From Mycolicibacterium sp. CH28 (GTDB taxonomy: Bacteria; Actinomycetota; Actinomycetes; Mycobacteriales; Mycobacteriaceae), in contig NZ_SRLQ01000014.1 in the NCBI RefSeq assembly GCF_004745805.1, forward strand, positions 362,227 through 426,226: 64,000 nt of DNA, read 5' to 3'. Shown here piece after piece: positions 51,450 to 60,176 of the stretch. Positions within the stretch are counted from its first letter, which is position 1. Each line of letters opens with the position of its first letter. The notes beneath the pieces are model-generated. The model searched no databases, was not told where the DNA came from, and worked only from the letters and a program-made list of their open reading frames with translations. Position numbers and translations under genes: made by a program.

Positions 51450-52384
51450 CCGAACTCATCGCCAACGACACACTTCCCGGCGACACCTGGCTGTCTGACC
51501 ACAGCTGGAGCCGGCCGAATTGGACCGTCGCCGAACTGGAGGCCGCGAAACGGGGCCGCACCATTTCTGTCGTGCTGCCCGCGCTCAACGAAGAGGAGAC
51601 CGTCGGCTCGGTGATCGAGACCGTCCGCCCGCTCCTGGGTGGTCTGGTCGACGAGCTGATCGTGCTGGACTCTGGATCCACCGATGGCACCGAGATCGAG
51701 GCGATCGCCGCCGGCGCCCGGGTCGTCAGCCGCGAACAGGCGCTGCCCGAGATCGAACCGCAGCCCGGCAAGGGTGAGGTGCTCTGGCGCTCGTTGGCCG
51801 CCGCTTCCGGCGACATCATCGTCTTCATCGACTCCGACCTGATCGACCCCGACCCGATGTTCGTACCGCGACTGGTCGGCCCACTGCTCACCGGCGACGG
51901 AATTCACCTGGTCAAAGGCTTCTACCGGCGACCGCTGAAAGTGGGCAAAGGCGAGGACGCCAACGGCGGTGGCCGGGTCACCGAGCTGGTCGCCCGTCCG
52001 CTGCTGGCCGCGCTGCGCCCCGAGCTGGGCTGCGTGCTGCAGCCGCTCGGGGGCGAATACGCCGGCACCCGCGAGCTGCTGACCTCGGTGCCGTTCGCGC
52101 CGGGCTACGGGGTGGAGATCGGCCTGCTGGTCGACACCTACGACCGGCTCGGGCTCGACGGCATCGCCCAGGTCAACCTGGGTGTGCGGACCCACCGCAA
52201 CCGCCCACTGACGGAGTTGGGCGCGATGAGCCGCCAGGTCATCGCCACCCTGCTGTCCCGCTGCGGCATCACCGACTCCGGTGTCGGGCTCACCCAATTC
52301 CTGCCCGACGGCGAGGACGGTTACCTGCCACGGACCACCACGGTCTCGCTGGCCGACCGCCCGCCGATGAACACCCTGCGCTGA
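51446..52384 (+). CDS. gpgS: Glucosyl-3-phosphoglycerate synthase GpgS
   Basis: 312 residues, a GT81 retaining glucosyltransferase. It makes glucosyl-3-phosphoglycerate from UDP-glucose and 3-phosphoglycerate, the first step of methylglucose lipopolysaccharide synthesis. The DxD metal motif is in 'IVFIDSDLIDPD', and 'ISVVLPALNEEETVGSVIE' is the nucleotide-sugar entry motif. 'PQPGKGEVLWRSLAAASGD' is the UDP-binding loop. It matches Rv1208. It is coupled to folP2 upstream; a DivIVA-domain gene follows after 55 bp. Confidence 0.95.
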   Translation: MTELIANDTLPGDTWLSDHSWSRPNWTVAELEAAKRGRTISVVLPALNEEETVGSVIETVRPLLGGLVDELIVLDSGSTDGTEIEAIAAGARVVSREQALPEIEPQPGKGEVLWRSLAAASGDIIVFIDSDLIDPDPMFVPRLVGPLLTGDGIHLVKGFYRRPLKVGKGEDANGGGRVTELVARPLLAALRPELGCVLQPLGGEYAGTRELLTSVPFAPGYGVEIGLLVDTYDRLGLDGIAQVNLGVRTHRNRPLTELGAMSRQVIATLLSRCGITDSGVGLTQFLPDGEDGYLPRTTTVSLADRPPMNTLR

Positions 52385-52439
52385 CCCAACGTCGATCTGC
52401 ACACCGAGGTTGTCAGCCGGTTAAGGCAATATTTGTGAC

Positions 52440-52790
52440 GTGAGTCTGATCCTGCTGTACCTGGTCGTGCTGATCCTCATCGGCGTCGTCCTGTTCGGGG
52501 TGGCCAGCCTGGTCTTCGGCCGGGGCGAGGAGCTGCCTCCGCTGCCCCGGGCGACGACGGCGACCGTCCTGCCGGCCTCGGGGGTCACCGGCTCCGACGT
52601 CGAGGCGGTGAAGTTCACCCAGGTGCTGCGTGGCTACAAGACCAGCGAGGTGGACTGGGTACTCGACCGGCTCGCCGCCGAGCTGGACCAGCTCCGTGGC
52701 GAGCTGTCCGCCGTCCGGGCCGCCGCCGGCTTCGACGAGCCGGTCGTCACCCACCACGCGGCCCCCGGCACCGAAGAGGAGGCGGGGTGA
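52440..52790 (+). CDS. Membrane-anchored DivIVA-domain protein
   Basis: 116 residues: one N-terminal membrane helix (about 2-24) and a short DivIVA-type segment 'FTQVLRGYKTSEVDWVLDRL' followed by a brief coiled coil. DivIVA domains in actinobacteria target sites of polar growth or septation. This protein is much smaller than Wag31. It matches Rv1209 in size and position. The stop overlaps the start of tag (ATGA-type overlap of 4 bp using GTG). Confidence 0.8.
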   Translation: MSLILLYLVVLILIGVVLFGVASLVFGRGEELPPLPRATTATVLPASGVTGSDVEAVKFTQVLRGYKTSEVDWVLDRLAAELDQLRGELSAVRAAAGFDEPVVTHHAAPGTEEEAG

Positions 52791-53368
52791 GCGACGACGG
52801 CCGAACCCGCTGTCAATGGGCTGAGGGGACCGTTGCGGGGCCCCAGCCGTCGCTGTACCGCGACTATCACGACCAGGAGTGGGGCCAGCCCCTGCGCGGT
52901 CGCAACCCGCTGTTCGAGCGAATGAGCCTGGAGGCCTTTCAGAGTGGTTTGTCCTGGCTGATCATCCTGCGCAAGCGCGAGAACTTCCGGCGGGCCTTCG
53001 ATGGGTTCGATATCGAGACGGTCGCGGGCTACAGCGACCGGGACGTCACCCGCCTGATGGCCGACGAAGGCATCGTGCGCAACCGCGCCAAGATCGAGGC
53101 CACCGTCGCCAACGCCAGGGCGACCGCCGACCTCGATGTGGATCTGTCCGATCTGCTGTGGTCCTACGCCCCGCCGCCGCGTCCCAGGCCCGCCACGCTG
53201 GCCGACGTGCCCTCGCTCAACCCGGAATCTCAGGCCCTGGCCAAGGACCTCAAGAAGCGCGGTTTCCGCTTCGTCGGGCCCACCACTGCCTATGCGCTCA
53301 TGCAGGCCACCGGCATGGTCGACGACCACGTCGAGTCGTGCTGGGTGCCCCCGGCTGGGGCCCCCTGA
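52787..53368 (+). CDS. tag: 3-methyladenine-DNA glycosylase I (Tag)
   Basis: 193 residues, constitutive alkylation-repair glycosylase. It excises 3-methyladenine from DNA. The N-terminal Cys in 'TRCQWAEG' is a zinc ligand, and the 'DQEWGQPLRGRNPLFERM' and 'FQSGLSWLIILRKRENFRRA' blocks, including the catalytic Glu region, are conserved. 'RFVGPTTAYALMQATGMVDD' with the following 'HVESCW' supplies the remaining zinc ligands. It corresponds to Rv1210 (tagA). It is coupled to the DivIVA-domain gene. Confidence 0.94.
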   Translation: MSDDGRTRCQWAEGTVAGPQPSLYRDYHDQEWGQPLRGRNPLFERMSLEAFQSGLSWLIILRKRENFRRAFDGFDIETVAGYSDRDVTRLMADEGIVRNRAKIEATVANARATADLDVDLSDLLWSYAPPPRPRPATLADVPSLNPESQALAKDLKKRGFRFVGPTTAYALMQATGMVDDHVESCWVPPAGAP

Positions 53369-53531
53369 ACGCCGGAAATCGAGGCGCTCGCTCGGGTCTT
53401 GCACACCCATGCCCGTCAATGAGGAACAATGGAGACGAAAACAAGCAGTTCAGTGCCGGACGCACCAGCCAAGTGCCGGCACGGATCGGGTCCACGAAGA
53501 CGGGCCGGCTCGAACCTGGAGGGAGTACTCG

Positions 53532-53699
53532 ATGGCGGCGATGAAGCCCCGGACCGGTGACGGTCCGCTGGAAGCAACCAAGGAGGGGCGCGGCATCGTG
53601 ATGCGGGTACCGCTGGAGGGCGGTGGACGGCTTGTGGTCGAGTTGACGCCAGACGAAGCCGCCGCCCTGGGCGACGAGCTCAAGAACGTCACCAGCTAA
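53532..53699 (+). CDS. DUF3117 protein (Rv1211-like)
   Basis: A 55-residue protein with the family signature 'MAAMKPRTGDGPLEATKEGR' and 'MRVPLEGGGRLVVELTPDEA'. DUF3117 proteins are nearly universal in actinobacteria, short, and of unknown function. The start ATG lies after GGAGGGAG, which fixes it. A strong terminator follows 13 bp after the stop. It is convergent with glgM. Confidence 0.9.
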   Translation: MAAMKPRTGDGPLEATKEGRGIVMRVPLEGGGRLVVELTPDEAAALGDELKNVTS

Positions 53700-53712
53700 C
53701 TGATCCAACGTC

Positions 53713-53740
53713 GAAACCCCGCGTGACCACGCGGGGTTTC
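53713..53740. terminator. Rho-independent terminator between DUF3117 and glgM
   Basis: The hairpin stem GAAACCCCGCG pairs exactly with CGCGGGGTTTC around a TGACCA loop (the inner GTG/CAC can also pair). The A-rich and T-rich flanks make it usable by both converging genes. Confidence 0.85.
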
Positions 53741-53755
53741 GGTTTGATTGTCGGC

Positions 53756-54919
53756 TTACACCGACACCTTGCGGTAGATCTCCAACGTCTGCTCGGCGAT
53801 GTGCGCCCAGGAGAATTCCTCGATGCAGCGCGCCCGCCCTGCCACGCCGTAGCGGCGCGCCCGCTCCGGGTCACTGACGAGAGCATTGACCGCCTGGGCC
53901 AGGCCGGCTTCGAAACCTGCCGGGTCCGCCGCGTCGTAGTGCACCAGCGTCCCGGTGGCACCCTCGGCGACCACCTCGGGGATGCCGCCCACGTCGGAGG
54001 CCACCACCGCCGTGCCGCACGCCATCGCCTCCAGATTGACGATCCCCAGCGGCTCATAGATCGACGGACAGATGAATGCCGCAGCCGCCGAGAGGATTTC
54101 ACGGATCTTGCCGATGGGCAGGAACTCCTGCACCCAGAACACACCGCTGCGCCGCTCGGCCAATTCCTGTACGGCCGCACTGACCTCGGCGGCGATCTCC
54201 GGTGTGTCCGGCGCACCGGCGCAGAGGACCAGCTGGATGTCGGGATCGAAGCGGTGCGCGGCCGCGATCAGGTGCGGCACGCCCTTCTGTCGGGTGATCC
54301 GTCCCACAAACGCGACCATCGGCCGGGATGGGTCGACTCCGAGTTCGGCCAGCACCGATTCACCCCGCTCCGGAGGAGCGGGATACCAGACGTCGGTGTC
54401 GATTCCGTTCTTCACGACGTGAACCCGGTTGGGATCCAAGCTGGGATAGACATCCAGCACGTCCTCGCGCATCCCGGAGCTGACCGCGATCACCGCGTCG
54501 GCACTCTCGATGGCGGTTCGCTCCACCCACAGTGACACCCGATAGCCGCCGCCGAGCTGCTCGGCCTTCCACGGCCGCAGCGGTTCGAGGGAGTGCGCGG
54601 TCAGCACGTGCGGAATGCCGTGCAGCAGCGCGGCCACATGCCCGGCCATCCCGGTGTACCAGGTGTGCGAGTGCGCGACGGTCGCCTCGGCCGCCGCATT
54701 GGCCATCACCAGATCTGCCGACAACGTCGACACTGCGGGGTTGGCGCCCCGCAGCGCTGGATCGGGTTGGTGGACGAACGCTCCCGCGCGCGGGGCGCCC
54801 ATGCAGTGCACGTCGACCTCACACAGGCGGCGCAGCTGCGCGACGAGTTCCGTCACGTGCACGCCCGCCCCGCCATAAACCTCGGGTGGGTACTCCCGAG
54901 TCATCATCGCCACCCGCAT
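53756..54919 (-). CDS. glgM: Alpha-maltose-1-phosphate synthase / glycogen synthase GlgM
   Basis: 387 residues, the exact length of Rv1212c. It is a GT4 retaining transferase that joins ADP-glucose to glucose-1-phosphate to make maltose-1-phosphate for alpha-glucan (the GlgE pathway and capsule). 'MTREYPPEVYGGAGVHVTEL' is the acceptor loop, 'FVGRITRQKGVPHLIAAAHR' the domain linker and 'CPSIYEPLGIVNLEAMACGT' the nucleotide-sugar E-x7-E motif. The start is ATG 54919, set by a leaderless -10. It is divergent from glgC, which supplies its ADP-glucose; the starts are 153 bp apart. Confidence 0.94.
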   Translation of the reverse strand: MRVAMMTREYPPEVYGGAGVHVTELVAQLRRLCEVDVHCMGAPRAGAFVHQPDPALRGANPAVSTLSADLVMANAAAEATVAHSHTWYTGMAGHVAALLHGIPHVLTAHSLEPLRPWKAEQLGGGYRVSLWVERTAIESADAVIAVSSGMREDVLDVYPSLDPNRVHVVKNGIDTDVWYPAPPERGESVLAELGVDPSRPMVAFVGRITRQKGVPHLIAAAHRFDPDIQLVLCAGAPDTPEIAAEVSAAVQELAERRSGVFWVQEFLPIGKIREILSAAAAFICPSIYEPLGIVNLEAMACGTAVVASDVGGIPEVVAEGATGTLVHYDAADPAGFEAGLAQAVNALVSDPERARRYGVAGRARCIEEFSWAHIAEQTLEIYRKVSV

Positions 54920-54926
54920 ACGCCCG

Positions 54927-54932
54927 ACCGTA
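54927..54932 (-). promoter_or_regulatory. Leaderless -10 of glgM (TACGGT)
   Basis: On the minus strand TACGGT ends 7 nt before ATG 54919. Confidence 0.5.
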
Positions 54933-55059
54933 GTAGCAGCGGCCCTCCGGCGCAGCTTTGTGGTCAACGTGCTTGCGCGCGAGCACAAAAACTCGATCCG
55001 GCCGCGACACAGCGACCTGCAAAAGTGCCAATGGCCTAGCCGTCTGATGCGCGTGCCAT

Positions 55060-55065
55060 TAGGTT
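55060..55065 (+). promoter_or_regulatory. Leaderless -10 of glgC (TAGGTT)
   Basis: A TANNNT hexamer 6 nt before ATG 55072. The hexamer is identical to that of the LOG gene. Confidence 0.5.
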
Positions 55066-55071
55066 TGCAGC

Positions 55072-56286
55072 ATGAGGGAGTTGCCACATGTGCTGGGCAT
55101 TGTCCTGGCCGGCGGAGAGGGCAAGCGGCTGTATCCGCTGACCGCGGACCGGGCCAAGCCCGCGGTTCCCTTCGGCGGTGCCTACCGGTTGATCGATTTC
55201 GTCCTGTCGAATCTGGTCAACGCCCGCTACTTGCGCATCTGTGTGCTCACTCAGTACAAGTCGCATTCGCTGGACCGGCATATCTCGCAGAACTGGCGGC
55301 TGAGCGGTCTGGCCGGTGAATACATCACGCCGGTGCCGGCCCAGCAGCGCCTCGGGCCGCGCTGGTACACCGGATCGGCCGACGCCATCTATCAGTCGCT
55401 GAACCTCATCTACGACGAGGATCCGGACTACATCGTGGTTTTCGGCGCCGACCACGTGTACCGGATGGACCCCGAGCAGATGGTGAAGTTCCACATCGAG
55501 AGCGGGGCGGGCGCCACGGTGGCCGGCATCCGCGTGCCGCGCGCGGAGGCGCACGCCTTCGGCTGCATCGACGCCGACGAGTCGGGACGCATCCGCGAGT
55601 TCGTCGAGAAGCCGGCCGACCCGCCCGGCACGCCGGACGACCCGGAGCAGACCTTCGTCTCGATGGGCAACTACATCTTCACCACCAAGGTGCTCATCGA
55701 CGCCATCCGCGCCGACGCCGACGACGACAACTCCGACCACGACATGGGCGGCGACATCATTCCGCGGCTGGTGTCCGATGGCATGGCCGCGGTCTATGAC
55801 TTCCGTAACAACGAGGTTCCCGGGGCCACCGAGCGTGACCACGGTTACTGGCGCGATGTCGGAACGTTGGACGCGTTCTACGACGCGCACATGGATCTGG
55901 TGTCGGTGCACCCGGTGTTCAACCTGTACAACAAGCGCTGGCCGATCCGCGGGGAGTCGGAGAACCTGGCCCCGGCCAAGTTCGTCAATGGTGGCTCGGC
56001 GCAGGAGTCCGTGGTCGGCGCGGGCAGCATCATCTCGGCGGCGTCGGTGCGTAATTCGGTGCTGTCGAGCAATGTCGCCATCGAAGACGGGGCGATCGTC
56101 GAAGGCAGCGTGCTGATGCCCGGCGTTCGGGTGGGCCGCGGCGCGGTGGTCCGGCACGCGATCCTCGACAAGAACGTCGTCGTCGGTCCCGGCGAGATGG
56201 TCGGTGTCGACCTGGAGAAGGATCGTGAACGTTTCGCGATCAGCTCCGGTGGCGTGGTTGCCGTCGGCAAGGGTGTCTGGATCTAA
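55072..56286 (+). CDS. glgC: Glucose-1-phosphate adenylyltransferase GlgC
   Basis: 404 residues. It makes ADP-glucose from ATP and glucose-1-phosphate, the activated donor used by GlgM. 'GIVLAGGEGKRLYPLTADRA' is the nucleotide loop; 'KPAVPFGGAYRLIDFVLSNL' and 'VVFGADHVYRMD' are further core motifs, and 'EFVEKP' binds the sugar. The C-terminal beta-helix carries 'VRVGRGAVVRHAILDKNVVV'. It matches Rv1213. The stop codon overlaps the stop of the convergent DUF4126 gene by 2 bp. Confidence 0.96.
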   Translation: MRELPHVLGIVLAGGEGKRLYPLTADRAKPAVPFGGAYRLIDFVLSNLVNARYLRICVLTQYKSHSLDRHISQNWRLSGLAGEYITPVPAQQRLGPRWYTGSADAIYQSLNLIYDEDPDYIVVFGADHVYRMDPEQMVKFHIESGAGATVAGIRVPRAEAHAFGCIDADESGRIREFVEKPADPPGTPDDPEQTFVSMGNYIFTTKVLIDAIRADADDDNSDHDMGGDIIPRLVSDGMAAVYDFRNNEVPGATERDHGYWRDVGTLDAFYDAHMDLVSVHPVFNLYNKRWPIRGESENLAPAKFVNGGSAQESVVGAGSIISAASVRNSVLSSNVAIEDGAIVEGSVLMPGVRVGRGAVVRHAILDKNVVVGPGEMVGVDLEKDRERFAISSGGVVAVGKGVWI

Positions 56287-56885
56287 CCCGCGCCATCGGC
56301 TCTTCGCGCGGCTCTGAGACGTCGGCGCCGACGTAGCAGTGCCACCGCCGCCCACCCCAGCGTGATCATCGCCACGAGTACCAGCGCCGGAATCAGGATC
56401 GCGATGAACACGAGGGCGACGCTGGTGACGTCCTCGACGGTGCTCAGCACCGGTGCCGCGGTGCCGGCGGTGGCCACATTGGCCGCCGGGCGCACCGCCG
56501 TCTTCGTCAGGTGCACCACCAGCGCCGTCACCACACCGATCGCCACCGGAACCCACTGACCGGTCCGGGCGAAGTCACCGGGATCGGCGACGGCGGCCGT
56601 CTGCGCAGCCGTGCCCGAGCCGAACACGATCCCGCCGGCGGTCGGCCGGACGAAGGTTTGCACCGCGTCGTTGACGGAGTCCAGGGCCGGGATCTTGTCG
56701 GCGACGATCTCGACCGCCAGCAGAATCGCGACAATCGTGATGACCCAGCCGTTCTCCAGCCAGGACCAAGCGTGCGGCAGGGCGATCAGGTTGGTGAACC
56801 GGCCGAGCAGGCCCATGGCCAGCAGCGGGATGTAGGCGTTGAGGCCAGCCGCGGTCGCCAGGCCGAAACCGGTCATCAGCTCCAC
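56283..56885 (-). CDS. DUF4126 integral membrane protein
   Basis: 200 residues with about six membrane helices. 'GFGLATAAGLNAYIPLLAMG' at the N-terminus and 'VEIVADKIPALDSVNDAVQT' with 'RPTAGGIVF' are characteristic of the DUF4126 family. The C-terminus is a cytosolic Arg-rich tail. GTG 56885 is chosen because AAGGAGG is 5 nt upstream; the ATG 9 nt later has poorer spacing. Function unknown. Confidence 0.85.
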   Translation of the reverse strand: MELMTGFGLATAAGLNAYIPLLAMGLLGRFTNLIALPHAWSWLENGWVITIVAILLAVEIVADKIPALDSVNDAVQTFVRPTAGGIVFGSGTAAQTAAVADPGDFARTGQWVPVAIGVVTALVVHLTKTAVRPAANVATAGTAAPVLSTVEDVTSVALVFIAILIPALVLVAMITLGWAAVALLRRRRRLRAARRADGAG

Positions 56886-56955
56886 CCGGGCCTCCTTCGT
56901 GGGCACTGTTCCCCGTACAGGATGGCGCGTCGGCATCGCTCGGGGAGTGGATTGA

Positions 56956-57627
56956 TCACCAGGCCAGCGGCACCAGCCGGTAGCGCACGGTCTGCATGTA
57001 CCGGCGGTAGCCGTCGAGTTCCTCGCTGAGCAGCTTCTCCTCGTCGAGGATGCGCACCACGAGCAGTGCGCAGCCGGGGACCACGATCAGCAGCGCCCAG
57101 TACGAGCCGAGGGCCAGCGGTATGCCGATCATCAGGATGAGGGTGCCGAGGTACATCGGATGGCGGACAACGCCGTACAGGCCGGTACTGACCAGCGGCT
57201 GGTTTTCCTCGACGGTGATGTTGGCCGCGGCGTAGCGATTCTGATAGACGACCAGCATCGCCATCCCGAGGCCGACGACCACCAGGACATCGCCGAGCAC
57301 CGATACCCAGGCCGGTAACTGCGACCATCCCATCCGCCAGTCGAGGGCCGAGACGGCCAGTAACGCCCCGCAGGCGACGACCGTGCCGACGATCACCACC
57401 TTCTGCACGGTCCTGGTCTCGGCGGCGGGCCCGGCGTGGGTGCGCCGCTCGAAGGCGGCGGGGTCGATGCGGCTCAGGATGCCGGTCGATACCAGGCTGG
57501 CAACGGTGAACAGCGAGAGGAAGACCCAGCCCTGCCAGTAGCCGAGAGTGCCCGCGGGCCAGAACAGCAGCACGGCGAAGGCTGCGAATCCCAGGACCGT
57601 CGACATCAGGTTCCGAATCGCATTCAA
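56956..57627 (-). CDS. Isoprenylcysteine-carboxyl-methyltransferase-like membrane protein
   Basis: 223 residues with five to six membrane helices and the ICMT/PEMT C-terminal signature: 'VSTGLYGVVRHPMYLGTLIL', 'DEEKLLSEELDGYRRYMQTV' and 'RYRLVPLAW'. Such proteins bind SAM in a half-barrel at the membrane and methylate small or lipid substrates. The bacterial substrate is unknown. The start is TTG after GGGAGC. Size and position fit Rv1216c. The ABC permease gene ends 10 bp upstream of its start, so it may be the last gene of the exporter operon. Confidence 0.82.
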   Translation of the reverse strand: MNAIRNLMSTVLGFAAFAVLLFWPAGTLGYWQGWVFLSLFTVASLVSTGILSRIDPAAFERRTHAGPAAETRTVQKVVIVGTVVACGALLAVSALDWRMGWSQLPAWVSVLGDVLVVVGLGMAMLVVYQNRYAAANITVEENQPLVSTGLYGVVRHPMYLGTLILMIGIPLALGSYWALLIVVPGCALLVVRILDEEKLLSEELDGYRRYMQTVRYRLVPLAW

Positions 57628-57636
57628 GATTGCTCC

Positions 57637-59256
57637 CTACGTCACATCGCGGCGGCGAAACAGCCAGCCGGCGGCCAGTGCGAGTGCGACCGCGGCAGCG
57701 GTCATGACCGCAAGGGCCGCAACGGAATACGACGACGGCGCAGTTGTCCGGCTCACCGGTGACGCATCGATGAGCCACCGCGGCAGCCGGAGCAGAGCAC
57801 CCAGGTACAGGGCGGCCACGACAAAGGTCACCGCCAGCCAACCGATTCCGGGATGTCGCAGCGCCACCCCGAGTGCGGCCACGCCGGCCACGACGGCCAT
57901 CGCCGGGAGGAACGCCAACCCCGCCACGGTGAGCCGAAGGATCGTCTGCGGTTGCCCCAGCGTCAGGGCCGCCCCCAGTCCGTTGCCCAGGCCCGCACAG
58001 GCCAGCAGCAGCGCCGCACCCGTCAGTGCCGCCCCGACCGCCGACAACAGCCACACCCACCGCGACACCGAGCCGGCCAGGACCGCTTCGGCGATCCCGG
58101 ATTCCTCGTCGCGGCTGAGCCGGACGACCACAGTCACCACGTAGGCCGTTGTCGCCGCCGCCAGAAACTGCGTCATCGTCGTGTACACGCCGTCGGTGCC
58201 CTGTGCGGTGAGCACGCGCGCCAGCAGTTCGTTGCCGCGGGCGGCATCCAGCAGCGATTTGGTCATCGAACCGAAGGCCGCGCCGGCCAACAGCAGCCCG
58301 ACCGACCAGCCGACGGTCAGAGCGCGGTGAATCACCAGCTGCAACCCGAACACCCCGCCGACCGGCCGTGCCCGGGGATGCTCACCCGAGGACGCCAGGA
58401 CACCGTCGTCGTACTGGCGCCGGTTCTCCAGCAGCACCGCGGTGCCTACCAGCCCGACGGCCAGCAGGACCAACAGCCCCAACGGCCACCACCGCAGGGC
58501 GACGAACGGGCGCATCTGCTGGGCCCAGGCGATGGGGGAGAACCAGCTCAGTGGGCTGCCGGCGTTGTCGATCACATCCCCGGCCCCGCGAACGAGCACG
58601 GCCGTGGCCAGCACCGCCATCGACGCGGCGGTCGCGGTACGGGCCTGCCGCCACAGCTGAGCGGCGAGCGCTGCCAGTGCTCCGAACACGGTGGCCACCG
58701 AGGTGATACCCAGGCACATTGCTGCGGTATCCACCACGGCGAAACCCGTTGCCGCCATGGCCAGCGTCATGGTCACAGCCAGGACCGCGTTGACGCCCAG
58801 CATCACCAGCAGTGCCGCGGCGGTACGGGCGTGGCGCCCGACGATCGAGGACAGCACCAGTTCGGCGGCGCCGTTCTCCTCCTCGGCGCGGGTATGACGG
58901 ACCACCGTCATGATCGACAGGATCGACGTCGCAACAATCAGGGTGAGCATCAGCTCGTTGGCCATCATCGCGCCGAGGTCGGTCTCGTTGCCCCCGAACA
59001 TGGGGCCGCCCAGCATGATTCCGGCCGGTGTCTTGAGCAGGTTCACCCGTGTCTGGCGCTGCGCCTCGTCGGGGTAGGCCAGCTTTATCCCGGTGGGGGC
59101 GTAGACCATCATGAAGGTCAGCACCGCCACCCACACCGAGAGCCGCAGCCGGTCGCGCCGCAGCGCGAAGCGAACCAGGGCGGGCACTCCGGTTACCGAC
59201 GAAGACGGCGGTGCGGCCTGGTGTCGGCCGCTGTGTGCGGTCGCCGTCGCGGTCAT
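57637..59256 (-). CDS. ABC exporter permease, tetronasin type (Rv1217c-like)
   Basis: 539 residues with two repeats of about six membrane helices, the layout of actinobacterial tetronasin/polyketide-type ABC permeases. 'TRAEEENGAAELVLSSIVGR' in the first half and 'LSRDEESGIAEAVLAGSVSR' in the second are the matching internal-repeat motifs. Its start overlaps the ATPase gene stop (ATGA), so the two are coupled. In M. tuberculosis Rv1217c-Rv1218c pumps hydrophobic drugs and is repressed by the TetR protein Rv1219c, as expected for this operon. Confidence 0.92.
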   Translation of the reverse strand: MTATATAHSGRHQAAPPSSSVTGVPALVRFALRRDRLRLSVWVAVLTFMMVYAPTGIKLAYPDEAQRQTRVNLLKTPAGIMLGGPMFGGNETDLGAMMANELMLTLIVATSILSIMTVVRHTRAEEENGAAELVLSSIVGRHARTAAALLVMLGVNAVLAVTMTLAMAATGFAVVDTAAMCLGITSVATVFGALAALAAQLWRQARTATAASMAVLATAVLVRGAGDVIDNAGSPLSWFSPIAWAQQMRPFVALRWWPLGLLVLLAVGLVGTAVLLENRRQYDDGVLASSGEHPRARPVGGVFGLQLVIHRALTVGWSVGLLLAGAAFGSMTKSLLDAARGNELLARVLTAQGTDGVYTTMTQFLAAATTAYVVTVVVRLSRDEESGIAEAVLAGSVSRWVWLLSAVGAALTGAALLLACAGLGNGLGAALTLGQPQTILRLTVAGLAFLPAMAVVAGVAALGVALRHPGIGWLAVTFVVAALYLGALLRLPRWLIDASPVSRTTAPSSYSVAALAVMTAAAVALALAAGWLFRRRDVT

Positions 59257-60176
59257 CGTGCGGCGCTTCGGTATTCGCGCAGGAACACATCCTCCAGCGA
59301 TGCCGGGGTGACGGTCAGCTCCGCGATACCCAGCCGGCTCAAGTGCGTCATCGTGGCATCCAGCGCGTCGCGGTCGACGGAGAAGCGGAGCTGTCCGGCG
59401 CGGATGTCCACGTCGTGGACCCCGGGCCAGCGGCGCACCTCGGCGGGGTCGCGCCGGGTCCGGGCCGTCACCGTGGTCCGCATCAGGTGTCGTAGCTCGG
59501 CCAGTGAACCGGACTGCACGGTCCGCCCGGCGCGAATGATCGTGACTGTGTCACAGAGCTTTTCGACCTCGGCCAGGATGTGGCTGGAGAGCAGTACCGC
59601 CGCGCCGCGGCCGGCCGCCTCGCGGACGCACTGCTGAAAAGTGTGCTCCATCAACGGGTCGAGGCCGGATGTGGGCTCGTCGAGGATGTAGATATCGGCG
59701 TCGCAGGCGAACGCCGAGACCAGCGCGACCTTCTGCCGGTTGCCTTTGGAGTAGGTGCATGCCTTCTTGTGTGGATCGAGGTCGAAGCGCTCGATCAGTT
59801 GGTCGCGCCGGCGCGGGTCGGCGCCGCCGTGCAACCCGTCGAGGAACTGGATGGCCTGCATGCCGGTGAGGTTGGGCCACAGGGTGACGTCGCCGGGGAC
59901 ATACGCGATCCGCCGGTGCAGGACGACGGCGTCATGCCACGGATCGCCGCCGAGCAGCCGAACCGTCCCACCGTCGGCCCGCAACAGGCCGAGCAACACC
60001 CGGATGGTGGTGGATTTTCCCGCGCCGTTGGGTCCGAGGAAGCCGGTTACCGATCCGGCCTTGACGGTGAGGTCCAGGCCGTCGAGCGCCTGGGTGTTCC
60101 CGAAAGCCTTTGTGAGGCTTCGGATTTCTACTGCGGCGATCTCAGTGCGCGCCGTTGGTGCCGATGCCGCTGTCAT
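59253..60176 (-). CDS. ABC exporter ATPase (Rv1218c-like)
   Basis: 307 residues. The Walker A is 'GFLGPNGAGKSTT' and the Walker B 'DIYILDEPTSGLD'. The signature is 'YSKGNRQKVAL', a divergent form of LSGGQ typical of this drug-resistance subfamily. The C-terminal 70-80 residues are the DrrA-type extension ('LTVTPASLEDVFLREY'). It powers the permease encoded next. Its start region overlaps the end of the TetR gene by 35 bp, so repressor and exporter are one transcription unit. Confidence 0.93.
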   Translation of the reverse strand: MTAASAPTARTEIAAVEIRSLTKAFGNTQALDGLDLTVKAGSVTGFLGPNGAGKSTTIRVLLGLLRADGGTVRLLGGDPWHDAVVLHRRIAYVPGDVTLWPNLTGMQAIQFLDGLHGGADPRRRDQLIERFDLDPHKKACTYSKGNRQKVALVSAFACDADIYILDEPTSGLDPLMEHTFQQCVREAAGRGAAVLLSSHILAEVEKLCDTVTIIRAGRTVQSGSLAELRHLMRTTVTARTRRDPAEVRRWPGVHDVDIRAGQLRFSVDRDALDATMTHLSRLGIAELTVTPASLEDVFLREYRSAAR